The notes beneath the pieces are model-generated. The model searched no databases. It was not told the origin of the DNA and was given only the letters and a program-made list of their open reading frames with translations. 58,207 bases of DNA from Streptomyces dysideae (GTDB taxonomy: Bacteria > Actinomycetota > Actinomycetes > Streptomycetales > Streptomycetaceae). Shown here in pieces: positions 1 to 8,517 of this stretch; position 1 is the stretch's first letter, and each line of letters opens with the position of its first letter. The position numbers and the translations under genes were made by a program. The DNA lies in assembly GCF_001514305.1 (NCBI RefSeq), contig NZ_KQ949126.1, forward strand, positions 1 to 58,207. Direction: 5' to 3'.

Positions 1-1017
1 ATACAACGACGCCGCACCCGGCTCCGGACGCGGGCTGCGCTCAGCCGGGGTCAGATCCCGCACCCGCTCGACGACCTGCCGCAGATGCTCCGGCGTGGTG
101 CCGCAGCAGCCACCGATCAGCTGCAGCCCGTAGCCGCGGACGAAGTTCTCCTGCGCGTCGGCCAGGCCCTCGGGGTCGAGCGGGAAGTGGGCGCCGTCCT
201 TGGTGAGGATGGGCAGGCCCGCGTTCGGCATGCACAGCAGCGGGGTGCGGGAGTGGCGGGACAGATAGCGCAGGTGTTCGCTCATCTCGGCCGGGCCGGT
301 GGAGCAGTTGAGGCCGATCATGTCGATGCCCAGCGGCTCCAGCGCCGTCAGGGCGGCGCCGATCTCCGAGCCCAGCAGCATCGTGCCGGTCGTCTCGAAC
401 GCCATCGACACCAGCAGCGGCACCTCGACGCCGAGCTCCTCCATGGCGCGGCGGGCACCCAGGACGGAGGCCTTGGTCTGGAGGAGGTCCTGCGTGGTCT
501 CGACGATCAGGGCGTCGGCGCCGCCGGTGAGCAGGCCCTCGGCGTTCGCCTGGTAGCCGTCGCGGATCGTGGCGTAGCCGATGTGGCCGAGGGTGGGCAG
601 CTTGGTGCCGGGGCCGACCGAGCCGAGCACCCAGCGCCGGCGGCCGTCGCGGCCGGCGTACTCGTCGGCCACCTCTCTGGCGATACGGGCGCCCGCCTCG
701 GACAGTTCGAAGACCCGGTCGGCGATGTCGTACTCGGCCGTGGCCGTGTGGTTGGCCCCGAAGGTGTTGGTCTCGACGCAGTCGACGCCCACCGCGAAGT
801 ACGCGTCGTGGACGGCGCGGACGATGTCGGGGCGGGTCAGGTTCAGGATCTCGTTGCAGCCCTCGAGGTTCTGGAAGTCCTCGAGGGTGGGGTCCTGGTC
901 CTGGAGCATGGTGCCCATCGCCCCGTCGGCGACCACCACACGGCTGGCGAGCGCGTCTCGGAGCGCGGACACACGGGTCCGGCTGTCGGCGGAAGGGGTC
1001 AGCGGCGACGAGGCCAT
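1..1017 (-). CDS. metH: Methionine synthase MetH, N-terminal part (runs off the window)
   Basis: This is the first 339 codons of cobalamin-dependent methionine synthase, which moves a methyl group from methyltetrahydrofolate to homocysteine. The visible part is the homocysteine-binding barrel: an early DGAMGTML motif near residue 32, a GLNCSTGP cysteine near residue 235 and a GGCCGTTPEH cysteine pair near residue 304. These three cysteines hold the catalytic zinc in this family. The ATG at 1017 is preceded by a GGGAG ribosome binding site on the minus strand. The folate, cobalamin and activation domains must lie beyond position 1. The gene is divergent from gylR. I see no cobalamin riboswitch in the 283-nt spacer. 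Confidence 0.95.
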   Translation of the reverse strand, partial: MASSPLTPSADSRTRVSALRDALASRVVVADGAMGTMLQDQDPTLEDFQNLEGCNEILNLTRPDIVRAVHDAYFAVGVDCVETNTFGANHTATAEYDIADRVFELSEAGARIAREVADEYAGRDGRRRWVLGSVGPGTKLPTLGHIGYATIRDGYQANAEGLLTGGADALIVETTQDLLQTKASVLGARRAMEELGVEVPLLVSMAFETTGTMLLGSEIGAALTALEPLGIDMIGLNCSTGPAEMSEHLRYLSRHSRTPLLCMPNAGLPILTKDGAHFPLDPEGLADAQENFVRGYGLQLIGGCCGTTPEHLRQVVERVRDLTPAERSPRPEPGAASLY

Positions 1018-1229
1018 ATAGGGGCTCCCTGGAGTGCGACGGCTGTCGGCTTTGCGCCACCCGTGGCCACGTACCACGAGGGCGCACGTCGCAAGACTAG
1101 GTCAGGTCGGGGCCCGGGTGGACAAGGCGTCCACGGGGCGGACAAGGATGACCTCCGGATCGTCGTCGGGATACGAGTGACGCGACAGGTCTGACCGACC
1201 ATTGGCGGGAGGTCGGCATGGACCGGTAG

Positions 1230-1248
1230 TGTTCGACATTGCCGAACA
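1230..1248. promoter_or_regulatory. Candidate GylR operator 1, upstream of gylR
   Basis: The 19-nt sequence TGTTCGACATTGCCGAACA is an inverted repeat with 8 of 9 arm positions matching around a central T. It lies 52 nt before the gylR start. A near-identical element lies before glpF at 2246-2264. IclR-family repressors such as GylR usually bind such palindromes and repress their own gene, so this is inferred to be the autoregulatory site. Confidence 0.6.
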
Positions 1249-1300
1249 GTGGCAGCGACGTCGCGGGGCGACGGTCGAAGGGGACGGAGGCAGGACGGCG

Positions 1301-2065
1301 ATGGCACGGAACATCCAGTCGCTCGAACGGGCGGCCGCGATGCTGCGGCTCCTCGCGGGCGGCGAGCGTCGGCTCGGGCTGTCGGACATCGCCTCGTCAC
1401 TGGGGCTCGCCAAGGGCACCGCCCACGGGATTCTGCGCACCCTCCAGCAGGAGGGCTTCGTCGAGCAGGACGACGCCTCCGGCCGCTACCAGCTGGGCGC
1501 CGAGCTGCTGCGCCTGGGAACCACCTATCTGGACATCCACGAGCTGCGGGCGCGCGCCCTGGTGTGGACGGACGATCTGGCCCGGTCCAGCGGCGAGAGC
1601 GTCTATCTGGGGGTCCTGCACCAGCAGGGCGTACTGATCGTGCACCACGTCTTCCGGCCCGACGACAGCCGGCAGGTGCTGGAGATCGGGGCCATGCAGC
1701 CCCTGCACTCCACGGCCCTGGGCAAGGTCCTGTCGGCGTACGACCCGGTCGCGCACAGCGAGGCGATCGAGGCCGACCGCAAGGCGTTCACGGACCGGAC
1801 CGTGTGCGAGCTGGACTCCTTCGAGCAGCTCCTGGACTTCACGCGCGCGCGTGGGTACGCGGCGGACGTCGAGGAGACCTGGGAGGGCGTCGCCTCCGTC
1901 GCCGCGCCCATCCACGACCGGCGGCGGATGCCGGTCGGAGCGGTCGGTATCACCGGCGCCGTGGAGCGGCTGTGCCGGGACGGCGAGCTGCGCCCCGACC
2001 TGGTCGCGGCGGTGCGGGACTGCGGCCGCGCGGTGTCGCGGGATCTGGGCGCCGGGCGCTTCTGA
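1301..2065 (+). CDS. gylR: Glycerol operon regulator GylR (IclR family)
   Basis: A 254-residue IclR-family regulator, the length I recall for S. coelicolor GylR. The N-terminal winged helix-turn-helix (about residues 5-65) contains LSDIASSLGLAKGTAHGILR. The C-terminal IclR effector domain (about 80-250) contains the typical LHSTALGKVLSAYD segment. The ATG at 1301 was chosen because it begins the conserved MARNIQSLERAAAMLRLL segment; an upstream GTG would add a tail without homology. GylR represses the glycerol operon and itself, and glycerol-3-phosphate is the reported inducer. Directly downstream is glpF-glpK-glpD, and matching palindromes precede both gylR and glpF. Confidence 0.93.
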   Translation: MARNIQSLERAAAMLRLLAGGERRLGLSDIASSLGLAKGTAHGILRTLQQEGFVEQDDASGRYQLGAELLRLGTTYLDIHELRARALVWTDDLARSSGESVYLGVLHQQGVLIVHHVFRPDDSRQVLEIGAMQPLHSTALGKVLSAYDPVAHSEAIEADRKAFTDRTVCELDSFEQLLDFTRARGYAADVEETWEGVASVAAPIHDRRRMPVGAVGITGAVERLCRDGELRPDLVAAVRDCGRAVSRDLGAGRF

Positions 2066-2075
2066 CGTACACGGT

Positions 2076-2112
2076 CGAGGGTCGGGACGCCACAGCGGCG
2101 CCCCGACCCTCG
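2076..2112 (+). terminator. Hairpin terminator after gylR
   Basis: An inverted repeat with 16-nt arms (CGAGGGTCGGGACGCC at 2076-2091 and its near complement at 2097-2112, one mismatch) around a 5-nt loop, beginning 11 nt after the gylR stop. There is no T-run, as is usual in Streptomyces. It separates gylR transcription from the glpF promoter region. Confidence 0.7.
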
Positions 2113-2245
2113 GCATACCCTTGTGCGGACATATCACATGATTCTGTCGACCGAGATCGATAACTCGCACCGATCAGTAACGATCGTGTTTTCGCCAACA
2201 GAACTCTTGACGCACCTGTAACGGCGAGGCAAGACTCCCGTCCAT

Positions 2246-2264
2246 CGGTCGACATTGTCGAACA
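2246..2264. promoter_or_regulatory. Candidate GylR operator 2, upstream of glpF
   Basis: CGGTCGACATTGTCGAACA shares TCGACATTG and CGAACA with the site upstream of gylR. Its core TCGACA-T-TGTCGA is a perfect palindrome. It lies 84 nt before the glpF start, inside the only intergenic region that can hold the operon promoter. Likely the site through which GylR controls glycerol uptake genes. Confidence 0.6.
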
Positions 2265-2347
2265 CCTACCGGCAAACACGCGTTAGAGTGTGACGACGCC
2301 AAGGGCCGTATCGCACTTCCCCTGGACGAAGGACAAAGGAGTCGCGG

Positions 2348-3142
2348 GTGTCCAGCTCCGACATCTTCATCGGCGAGACCATCGGTACCGCCATACTCAT
2401 CCTGCTCGGTGGCGGCGTCTGCGCCGCTGTCACGCTCAAGGCCTCCAAGGCACGTAACGCCGGCTGGCTCGCCATCACCTTCGGGTGGGGTTTTGCCGTT
2501 CTCACGGCCGTGTACACCTCGGCGCCGCTCTCCGGCGCCCACCTCAACCCGGCCGTGACGGTCGGTATCGCCATCAAGGACGGCGAGTGGAGCAACGTCC
2601 CGACCTACTGGGCCGGACAGCTGCTCGGCGCCATGATCGGCGCGGCCCTGGTCTGGGTCGCCTACTACGGCCAGTTCCACGCGCACCTCACCGACAAGGA
2701 GATCGTCGGCGGTCCGGGCGCGCAGGCCACGAAGGTCAAGGCCGTCGAGGCGCAGGAGAAGGGCGCGGGCCCGGTCCTGGGCATCTTCTCCACCGGCCCC
2801 GAGATCCGGAACGCCGTACAGAACCTGGCCACCGAGATCATCGGCACGATCGTGCTGGTCCTCGCGGTGCTCACACAGGGTCTGAACGACAACGGCAACG
2901 GCCTCGGCACCGTGGGCGCCCTGATCACCGCGCTCGTGGTCGTCTCGATCGGTCTGTCCCTCGGTGGCCCCACCGGCTACGCGATCAACCCGGCCCGTGA
3001 CCTCGGTCCGCGCATCGTGCACGCCCTGCTGCCCCTGCCCAACAAGGGCGGTTCCGACTGGAGCTACGCCTGGGTGCCGGTCGCCGGTCCGCTGATCGGC
3101 GGCGCGGTCGCTGCGGGCATCTACAAGATCGCTTTTGCTTAA
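2348..3142 (+). CDS. glpF: Glycerol uptake facilitator GlpF (aquaporin family)
   Basis: A 264-residue membrane channel of the MIP/aquaglyceroporin family that lets glycerol diffuse into the cell. Both signature loops are present: HLNPAVTVGIA near residue 63 and YAINPARDLGPR near residue 214. The second loop has the D after NPAR typical of glycerol-conducting members. Six hydrophobic segments are visible. Between TM3 and TM4 lies a charged stretch (KVKAVEAQEKGAG), longer than in E. coli GlpF and common in actinomycetes as far as I know. The GTG start has a clear AAAGGAG site 7 nt upstream. It is the first gene of the glpFKD operon. Confidence 0.95.
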   Translation: MSSSDIFIGETIGTAILILLGGGVCAAVTLKASKARNAGWLAITFGWGFAVLTAVYTSAPLSGAHLNPAVTVGIAIKDGEWSNVPTYWAGQLLGAMIGAALVWVAYYGQFHAHLTDKEIVGGPGAQATKVKAVEAQEKGAGPVLGIFSTGPEIRNAVQNLATEIIGTIVLVLAVLTQGLNDNGNGLGTVGALITALVVVSIGLSLGGPTGYAINPARDLGPRIVHALLPLPNKGGSDWSYAWVPVAGPLIGGAVAAGIYKIAFA

Positions 3143-3220
3143 CGGCATCCGGCTTTCACCGAGCCTCGCAGCACGCCCCGTACGTACAGCTCTTCAGCCA
3201 CGGAACCTCAGGAGCACACA

Positions 3221-4780
3221 GTGACCGACGCGCACACCGCCGGCATCGCATCCCACGGCCATGGGCCGTTCATTGCAGCCATCGACCAGGGCACGACCTC
3301 CAGCCGCTGCATCGTCTTCGACCGGGACGGCCGTATCGTCTCCGTCGACCAGAAGGAGCACGAGCAGATCTTCCCGAAGCCGGGCTGGGTCGAGCACAAC
3401 GCCACCGAGATCTGGACCAACGTCCAGGAGGTCGTCGCCGGAGCCATCGAGAAGGCCGGCATCACCCGTGACGACATCAAGGCCATCGGCATCACCAACC
3501 AGCGTGAGACCACACTGCTCTGGGACAAGAACACCGGTGAGCCCGTCCACAACGCCCTCGTCTGGCAGGACACCCGCACCGACGCCCTGTGCAAGGAGCT
3601 CGGCCGCAACGTCGGGCAGGACCGTTTCCGCCGTGAGACCGGTCTGCCCCTCGCCTCCTACTTCGCCGGCCCGAAGGCCCGCTGGCTGCTCGACAACGTC
3701 GAGGGTCTGCGGGAGCGCGCCGAGGCGGGCGACATCCTCTTCGGCACCATGGACAGCTGGGTCATCTGGAACCTGACCGGTGGTGTCGACGGCGGCCACC
3801 ACGTCACCGACGTGACCAACGCCTCCCGCACCCTGCTGATGAACCTGCACACCCTGGAGTGGGACGACAAGATCGCCGAGTCCATCGGCGTCCCGCTGGC
3901 GATGCTCCCCGAGATCCGCTCCTCCGCCGAGGTCTACGGCGAGATCAAGGGCGGCAAGCTGGGCGAGCTGCTCGGCGGCATCCCGGTCGCGTCCGCGCTC
4001 GGCGACCAGCAGGCGGCCCTGTTCGGCCAGACCTGTTTCGCGGAGGGCGAGGCCAAGTCCACGTACGGCACCGGCACGTTCATGCTCATGAACACCGGCG
4101 AGAAGATCATCAACTCCTACAGCGGCCTGCTGACCACGGTCGGCTACCGGATCGGTGACGACAAGCCGGTCTACGCCCTGGAGGGCTCGATCGCCGTCAC
4201 CGGTTCGCTGGTGCAGTGGATGCGCGACCAGATGGGCCTGATCTCCACCGCCGCCGAGATCGAGACCCTCGCGCTCTCGGTCGAGGACAACGGCGGCGCG
4301 TACTTCGTGCCGGCCTTCTCCGGTCTGTTCGCGCCGTACTGGCGCCCGGACGCCCGCGGTGTGATCGCCGGCCTCACCCGGTACGTCACCAAGGCGCACA
4401 TCGCGCGCGCCGTCCTGGAGGCCACTGCCTGGCAGACCCGTGAGATCAGCGACGCCATGACCAAGGACTCCGGTGTCGAGCTCACCGCCCTCAAGGTCGA
4501 CGGCGGCATGACCTCCAACAACCTGCTGATGCAGACCCTCTCGGACTTCCTGGACGCCCCCGTGGTGCGCCCGATGGTCGCCGAGACCACCTGCCTCGGC
4601 GCCGCCTACGCCGCCGGTCTCGCCGTCGGCTTCTGGACCAGCACCGACGACCTGCGCGCGAACTGGCGCCGGGCCGCCGAGTGGACCCCCCGCATGGACG
4701 CGGAGACCCGCGACCGTGAGTACAAGAGCTGGCTCAAGGCCGTCGAGCGGACCATGGGCTGGATCGCCGACGAAGACTGA
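3221..4780 (+). CDS. glpK: Glycerol kinase GlpK
   Basis: A 519-residue FGGY-family kinase that phosphorylates glycerol to sn-glycerol-3-phosphate with ATP, trapping it in the cytoplasm. Signature features are AAIDQGTTSSRCIVFD near residue 20 (phosphate-binding), the FGGY-type block TYGTGTFMLMNTG near residue 285 and VDGGMTSNNLLMQ near residue 426. The length fits glycerol kinases (about 500 residues), with a 15-residue N-terminal tail. The GTG at 3221 has a CAGGAG site upstream. It follows glpF by 78 nt and precedes glpD by 19 nt, so the three genes are probably co-transcribed. Confidence 0.96.
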   Translation: MTDAHTAGIASHGHGPFIAAIDQGTTSSRCIVFDRDGRIVSVDQKEHEQIFPKPGWVEHNATEIWTNVQEVVAGAIEKAGITRDDIKAIGITNQRETTLLWDKNTGEPVHNALVWQDTRTDALCKELGRNVGQDRFRRETGLPLASYFAGPKARWLLDNVEGLRERAEAGDILFGTMDSWVIWNLTGGVDGGHHVTDVTNASRTLLMNLHTLEWDDKIAESIGVPLAMLPEIRSSAEVYGEIKGGKLGELLGGIPVASALGDQQAALFGQTCFAEGEAKSTYGTGTFMLMNTGEKIINSYSGLLTTVGYRIGDDKPVYALEGSIAVTGSLVQWMRDQMGLISTAAEIETLALSVEDNGGAYFVPAFSGLFAPYWRPDARGVIAGLTRYVTKAHIARAVLEATAWQTREISDAMTKDSGVELTALKVDGGMTSNNLLMQTLSDFLDAPVVRPMVAETTCLGAAYAAGLAVGFWTSTDDLRANWRRAAEWTPRMDAETRDREYKSWLKAVERTMGWIADED

Positions 4781-4799
4781 CGAGGAGTAAGAACCCGAC

Positions 4800-6416
4800 A
4801 TGACCACTCAGTCCACCCTGCAGTCCGTGACTGCCCTGGGTACGCGCCCGGCCTCCGGCTCCAACCCGAGCCGGGCCGAGACCCGGGAGCAACTCGCCAA
4901 GGCGTCGTACGACCTTCTCGTGATCGGCGGCGGCATCCTGGGCATCTCCACCGCCTGGCACGCCGCGCAGTCCGGCCTGCGGGTGGCTCTGGTCGACGCC
5001 GGTGACTTCGCCGGCGCCACCTCGTCCGCCTCCTCCAAGCTCCTCCACGGCGGTCTGCGATACCTGCAGACCGGCGCGGTGAAGCTGGTGGCGGAGAACC
5101 ACTTCGAGCGCCGTGCGGTCTCCCGCCAGGTGGCTCCCCATCTGGCGAACCCGCTCACGTTCTACCTCCCCGTGTACAAGGGCGGGCCGCACGGCGCGGC
5201 GAAGCTCGGGGCGGGTGTCTTCGCGTACTCGATGCTGTCAGCGTTCGGTGACGGTGTCGGGCACCTGCTCTCCCCCGCCAAGGCCGCGCAGGACGTGCCC
5301 GAGCTGCGTACCGACAACCTCAAGGCCGTGGCCGTGTACGGCGACGACCAGATGAACGACGCGCGCATGGCGCTGATGACGGTCCGTGCGGCCGTCGAGG
5401 CGGGTGCGGTCGTGCTGAACCACGCCGAGGTGACCGGCCTGCGCTTCACCAAGGGCCGGGTGACCGGCGCGGACCTCAAGGACCGTACGTCGGGCGACGA
5501 GTTCGGCGTCAACGCCCGCCTCGTGCTCAACGCGACCGGTCCGTGGGTCGACCACCTGCGCAGGATGGAGGACCCGAACGCGGCGCCGTCCATCCGGCTG
5601 TCGAAGGGCGCGCACCTGGTCCTGAAGCGGACGTCGCCGTGGAAGGCCGCGCTGGCGACGCCGATCGACAAGTACCGGATCACCTTCGCCCTCCCCTGGG
5701 AGGACATGCTGCTGCTCGGCACCACCGACGAGGAGTTCGAGGGCGACCCGGCGGATGTCGCGGTCGACGACAAGGACATAGCGCAGATCCTCGACGAGGC
5801 CGCGTTCTCCATCCGCGACCAGCAGCTCAGCCGTGATCTGATCACGTACTCCTTCGCGGGTCTGCGGGTGCTGCCGGGCGGCCCCGGTGACACGGCGAAG
5901 GCCAAGCGCGAGACCGTCGTGACCGAGGGCAAGGGCGGCATGCTGTCCGTCGCGGGCGGCAAGTGGACGACCTTCCGGCACATCGGCCGTACGGTGATGA
6001 AGAAGCTGGAGGCGCTGCCGGGCCACCCGCTGGGCGAAGACTTCGAGCCGATCTCCTCGCTGCCGAAGAAGCTGCCGCTGCCGGGTGTCGCCAACCCGCG
6101 CGCGATCGCCCACCGCCTGCTGACCGACCACCCGGCGCCGGGCCCGCGCATGGCGGCCGACACCGCCAAGCACCTGGCCACGCACTACGGCTCCCTGGCC
6201 TTCGACATCGCCCGCCTGGCGAACGAGAACCCGGAGCTCGGCGAGCGCGTCCACCCCGACGCCCCGGAGGTCTGGGCGCAGGTCGTCTACGCCCGCGACA
6301 ACGAGTGGGCCGAGACGCCGGACGACGTGCTGCGCCGCCGTACGACGCTGACGATCCGCGGCCTGGCCACGGACGACGTGCGGAGCAAGGTGCAGGACCT
6401 GCTCGACAAGAAGTAG
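4800..6416 (+). CDS. glpD: Glycerol-3-phosphate dehydrogenase GlpD (FAD-dependent)
   Basis: A 538-residue flavoprotein that oxidises glycerol-3-phosphate to dihydroxyacetone phosphate and passes electrons to quinone at the membrane. The FAD dinucleotide-binding motif VIGGGILG lies near residue 40, followed by SSKLLHGGLRYL, diagnostic for this family. A second family block, GGKWTTFR, lies near residue 387. The rest is the DAO fold plus the C-terminal cap domain. The ATG at 4800 has an AGGAG site 10 nt upstream. It is the last gene of the glycerol operon and is followed by a strong terminator. Confidence 0.95.
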   Translation: MTTQSTLQSVTALGTRPASGSNPSRAETREQLAKASYDLLVIGGGILGISTAWHAAQSGLRVALVDAGDFAGATSSASSKLLHGGLRYLQTGAVKLVAENHFERRAVSRQVAPHLANPLTFYLPVYKGGPHGAAKLGAGVFAYSMLSAFGDGVGHLLSPAKAAQDVPELRTDNLKAVAVYGDDQMNDARMALMTVRAAVEAGAVVLNHAEVTGLRFTKGRVTGADLKDRTSGDEFGVNARLVLNATGPWVDHLRRMEDPNAAPSIRLSKGAHLVLKRTSPWKAALATPIDKYRITFALPWEDMLLLGTTDEEFEGDPADVAVDDKDIAQILDEAAFSIRDQQLSRDLITYSFAGLRVLPGGPGDTAKAKRETVVTEGKGGMLSVAGGKWTTFRHIGRTVMKKLEALPGHPLGEDFEPISSLPKKLPLPGVANPRAIAHRLLTDHPAPGPRMAADTAKHLATHYGSLAFDIARLANENPELGERVHPDAPEVWAQVVYARDNEWAETPDDVLRRRTTLTIRGLATDDVRSKVQDLLDKK

Positions 6417-6432
6417 GCGGTACGACGGGAGA

Positions 6433-6463
6433 GGGCGGCCCCACGCCGACGGGGCCGCCCCTT
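6433..6463 (+). terminator. Terminator of the glycerol operon
   Basis: A perfect 10-bp stem (GGGCGGCCCC / GGGGCCGCCC) with an 8-nt loop, followed by CTTT, 16 nt after the glpD stop codon. Confidence 0.85.
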
Positions 6464-6550
6464 TCGCATGCCGTGATCGCGGACCCGGAGGCAATGGTCT
6501 GGCCTGAGCATTCGGCGTCCGTTCACGCCCCTGTACCCCATAATGGCATG

Positions 6551-6565
6551 AGACATCGGATGTCT
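6551..6565. promoter_or_regulatory. Candidate autoregulatory operator of the FadR-type regulator
   Basis: AGACATC-G-GATGTCT is a perfect 15-bp palindrome that ends 20 nt before the start of the following GntR-family gene. FadR-subfamily regulators bind palindromes of the general form GT-N-AC with short spacers, and this position would allow the regulator to block its own transcription. Confidence 0.55.
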
Positions 6566-6585
6566 GAACGACAGGGAGGCCGGCC

Positions 6586-7257
6586 ATGGCAGTCACCGAT
6601 GAGGCGATCGAGAAGATCAAGGGAATGATCGTCTCCGGCGCGCTGCGCCCCGGCGAGCGGCTCCCCAAGGAGAGCGAGCTCGCCGCCGAGCTCGGGCTGT
6701 CCCGCAACTCCCTGCGGGAGGCGGTGCGCGCCCTGTCCCTGATCCGGATCCTGGACGTGCGGCAGGGCGACGGCACGTACGTCACGAGCCTCGATCCGCA
6801 ACTCCTGCTGGAGGCGCTGAGTTTCGTCGTCGACTTCCACCGTGACGACACGGTCCTGGAGTTCCTGGCCGTACGCCGCATCCTGGAACCGGCGGCCACG
6901 GCGATGGCGGCGCTGCGGATCAGCGAGCAACAGCTGGACGCGCTGTCCGCCCAGCTGGACAAGCTCGGCGACGAGCCGTCCGTGGAGGAACTCGTCGCCT
7001 CTGACCTGGAGTTCCACCGGGGCATCGTGCAGAGCTCCGGAAACTCCGTGCTCTGCTCACTCCTTGACGGCCTGTCGGGCCCCACCACCCGGGCCCGGAT
7101 CTGGCGCGGCCTGACCCAGGAGGACGCGGTCAGCCGCACACTGCACGAGCACCGGGCGATCCTGACCGCTCTGCGGGACCGGGACGCGGAGGCGGCACGG
7201 TCGTGGGCGACCGTGCACATCGCGAGCGTGGAGCAGTGGCTGCGGGCCTCGCTGTGA
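6586..7257 (+). CDS. GntR-family transcriptional regulator (FadR subfamily)
   Basis: A 223-residue regulator. Residues 1-70 are a GntR winged helix-turn-helix with LPKESELAAELGLSRNSLRE and the wing QGDGTYVTS. Residues about 85-215 form an all-helical FCD ligand-binding domain; the conserved D/H residues that usually hold a metal appear in ASDLEFHRGIV and LHEHRAILTAL. The ATG at 6586 has GGGAGG 7 nt upstream. The effector is unknown. The gene stands alone between the glycerol operon terminator and the ParJ-like gene, so context does not name a target beyond the palindrome just upstream. Confidence 0.85.
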   Translation: MAVTDEAIEKIKGMIVSGALRPGERLPKESELAAELGLSRNSLREAVRALSLIRILDVRQGDGTYVTSLDPQLLLEALSFVVDFHRDDTVLEFLAVRRILEPAATAMAALRISEQQLDALSAQLDKLGDEPSVEELVASDLEFHRGIVQSSGNSVLCSLLDGLSGPTTRARIWRGLTQEDAVSRTLHEHRAILTALRDRDAEAARSWATVHIASVEQWLRASL

Positions 7258-7434
7258 GGCGACGGTCCGGTTCGACCGGTATTCGCCGGAGATCGGACCT
7301 CTGCTGAGGGGTGTTCTGGGGTGGGGATCGGGGCAGTGATCCGTTCACTCCCCCGTGCAAGGGGGCTGCGGTCGCCCCCGCCGGACGCCGTAAGGTTGGG
7401 GCGTACGCGAGGGCACGTCGGAAGGAGGCGCTGG

Positions 7435-8427
7435 GTGATCGAGCTCGAGGGGGTTCCCGAGCTGATCGACCCGGTCATGGTGGCCGCGTTCGAGGGCTGG
7501 AACGATGCCGGCGACGCCGCCTCCACCGCGGTCGCGCATCTGGACAGGGAATGGAAGGGCGAGGTGTTCGCGGCGCTGGACGCCGAGGACTACTACGACT
7601 TCCAGGTCAACCGGCCCACGGTGTGGATGGACGCCGGAGTACGGAAGATCACCTGGCCGACGACAAGGTTGTCGGTGGTCAGGGTCGGCGGCGAGAAGCC
7701 GCGCGATCTCGTACTCGTCCGAGGTATCGAACCGTCCATGCGCTGGCGCTCGTTCTGCAACGAGCTGCTGGGCTTCGCCCACGAACTGGGCGTGGAACTG
7801 GTGGTCATCCTGGGCGCCCTGCTGGGCGACACCCCGCACACGCGTCCGGTCCCGATCAGCGGGACGACATCCGACGCGGACCTGGCCCGGCGGATGAACC
7901 TGGAGGAGACCAAGTACGAGGGCCCCACGGGCATCGTCGGCGTCCTCCAGGAGGCGTGCACGCACGCGGGCGTGCCGGCCGTCAGCCTGTGGGCCGCCGT
8001 CCCGCACTATGTGTCGCAGCCGCCGAACCCGAAGGCGACGCTGGCTCTCCTGAACCGCCTGGAGGACCTGATCGACGTGCGCATCCCGCTGGGCGAGCTG
8101 CCCGAGGACGCGCGCGCCTGGCAGGTGGGCGTGGACCAGCTGGCCGCCGAGGACAGCGAGGTCGCGGAGTACGTGCAGACGCTGGAGGAGGCCCGGGACA
8201 CCGCGGAGCTGCCGGAGGCGTCGGGCGAGGCGATCGCCCGCGAGTTCGAGCGGTATCTGCGGCGCCGCGACGGCGGCGGCCCGACTCCCGGCGGGCACGC
8301 CACGGCGGACGGCGGGGACGGCTCGTATCTGCGGGACAACCCGGGACTCACCCGGCCGCCGAAGCCACCCAGGCCGGGGCCGGGGCCGGGCCTGGGCCCG
8401 GACGACGAGGAGTCGTCAGAGGACTGA
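7435..8427 (+). CDS. parJ: PAC2-family protein, probable ParJ
   Basis: A 330-residue PAC2 (proteasome assembly chaperone-like) protein. Characteristic segments are VAAFEGWNDAGDAAS near residue 17, LVRGIEPSMRWRSF and LGALLGDTPHTRP. The C-terminal 60 residues are Gly/Pro-rich and acidic (GPGPGLGPDDEESSED). The GTG at 7435 follows GGAGG by 8 nt and begins the conserved IELEGVPEL segment; an earlier in-frame ATG at 7321 would add a region without family features. In S. coelicolor the gene at this place (SCO1662) was reported as ParJ, which limits ParA polymerisation during sporulation. Assigning that name here rests on recalled synteny plus the actinobacterial PAC2 fold. Confidence 0.75.
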   Translation: MIELEGVPELIDPVMVAAFEGWNDAGDAASTAVAHLDREWKGEVFAALDAEDYYDFQVNRPTVWMDAGVRKITWPTTRLSVVRVGGEKPRDLVLVRGIEPSMRWRSFCNELLGFAHELGVELVVILGALLGDTPHTRPVPISGTTSDADLARRMNLEETKYEGPTGIVGVLQEACTHAGVPAVSLWAAVPHYVSQPPNPKATLALLNRLEDLIDVRIPLGELPEDARAWQVGVDQLAAEDSEVAEYVQTLEEARDTAELPEASGEAIAREFERYLRRRDGGGPTPGGHATADGGDGSYLRDNPGLTRPPKPPRPGPGPGLGPDDEESSED

Positions 8428-8457
8428 GGGATCCGAGGGATTCAAGGGGTCCGGTGA

Positions 8458-8487
8458 GGGCGGTGTGCGTCACGCGCACCGCCCTTG
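8458..8487. terminator. Bidirectional terminator between parJ and the beta-propeller gene
   Basis: A 12-bp stem (GGGCGGTGTGCG with CGCGCACCGCCC, one G-U pair) around a TCA loop, followed by TTG. It lies between two convergent genes and can serve both. Confidence 0.8.
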
Positions 8488-8517
8488 CCGCGTCCGTGGC
8501 CGGAGCCGCACCCGGAG

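Noticed and set aside
1018..1300. A cobalamin or SAH riboswitch in front of metH
   Set aside because: The leader is short and no conserved B12-box-like or pseudoknot arrangement could be recognised by eye. A covariance-model search would decide.
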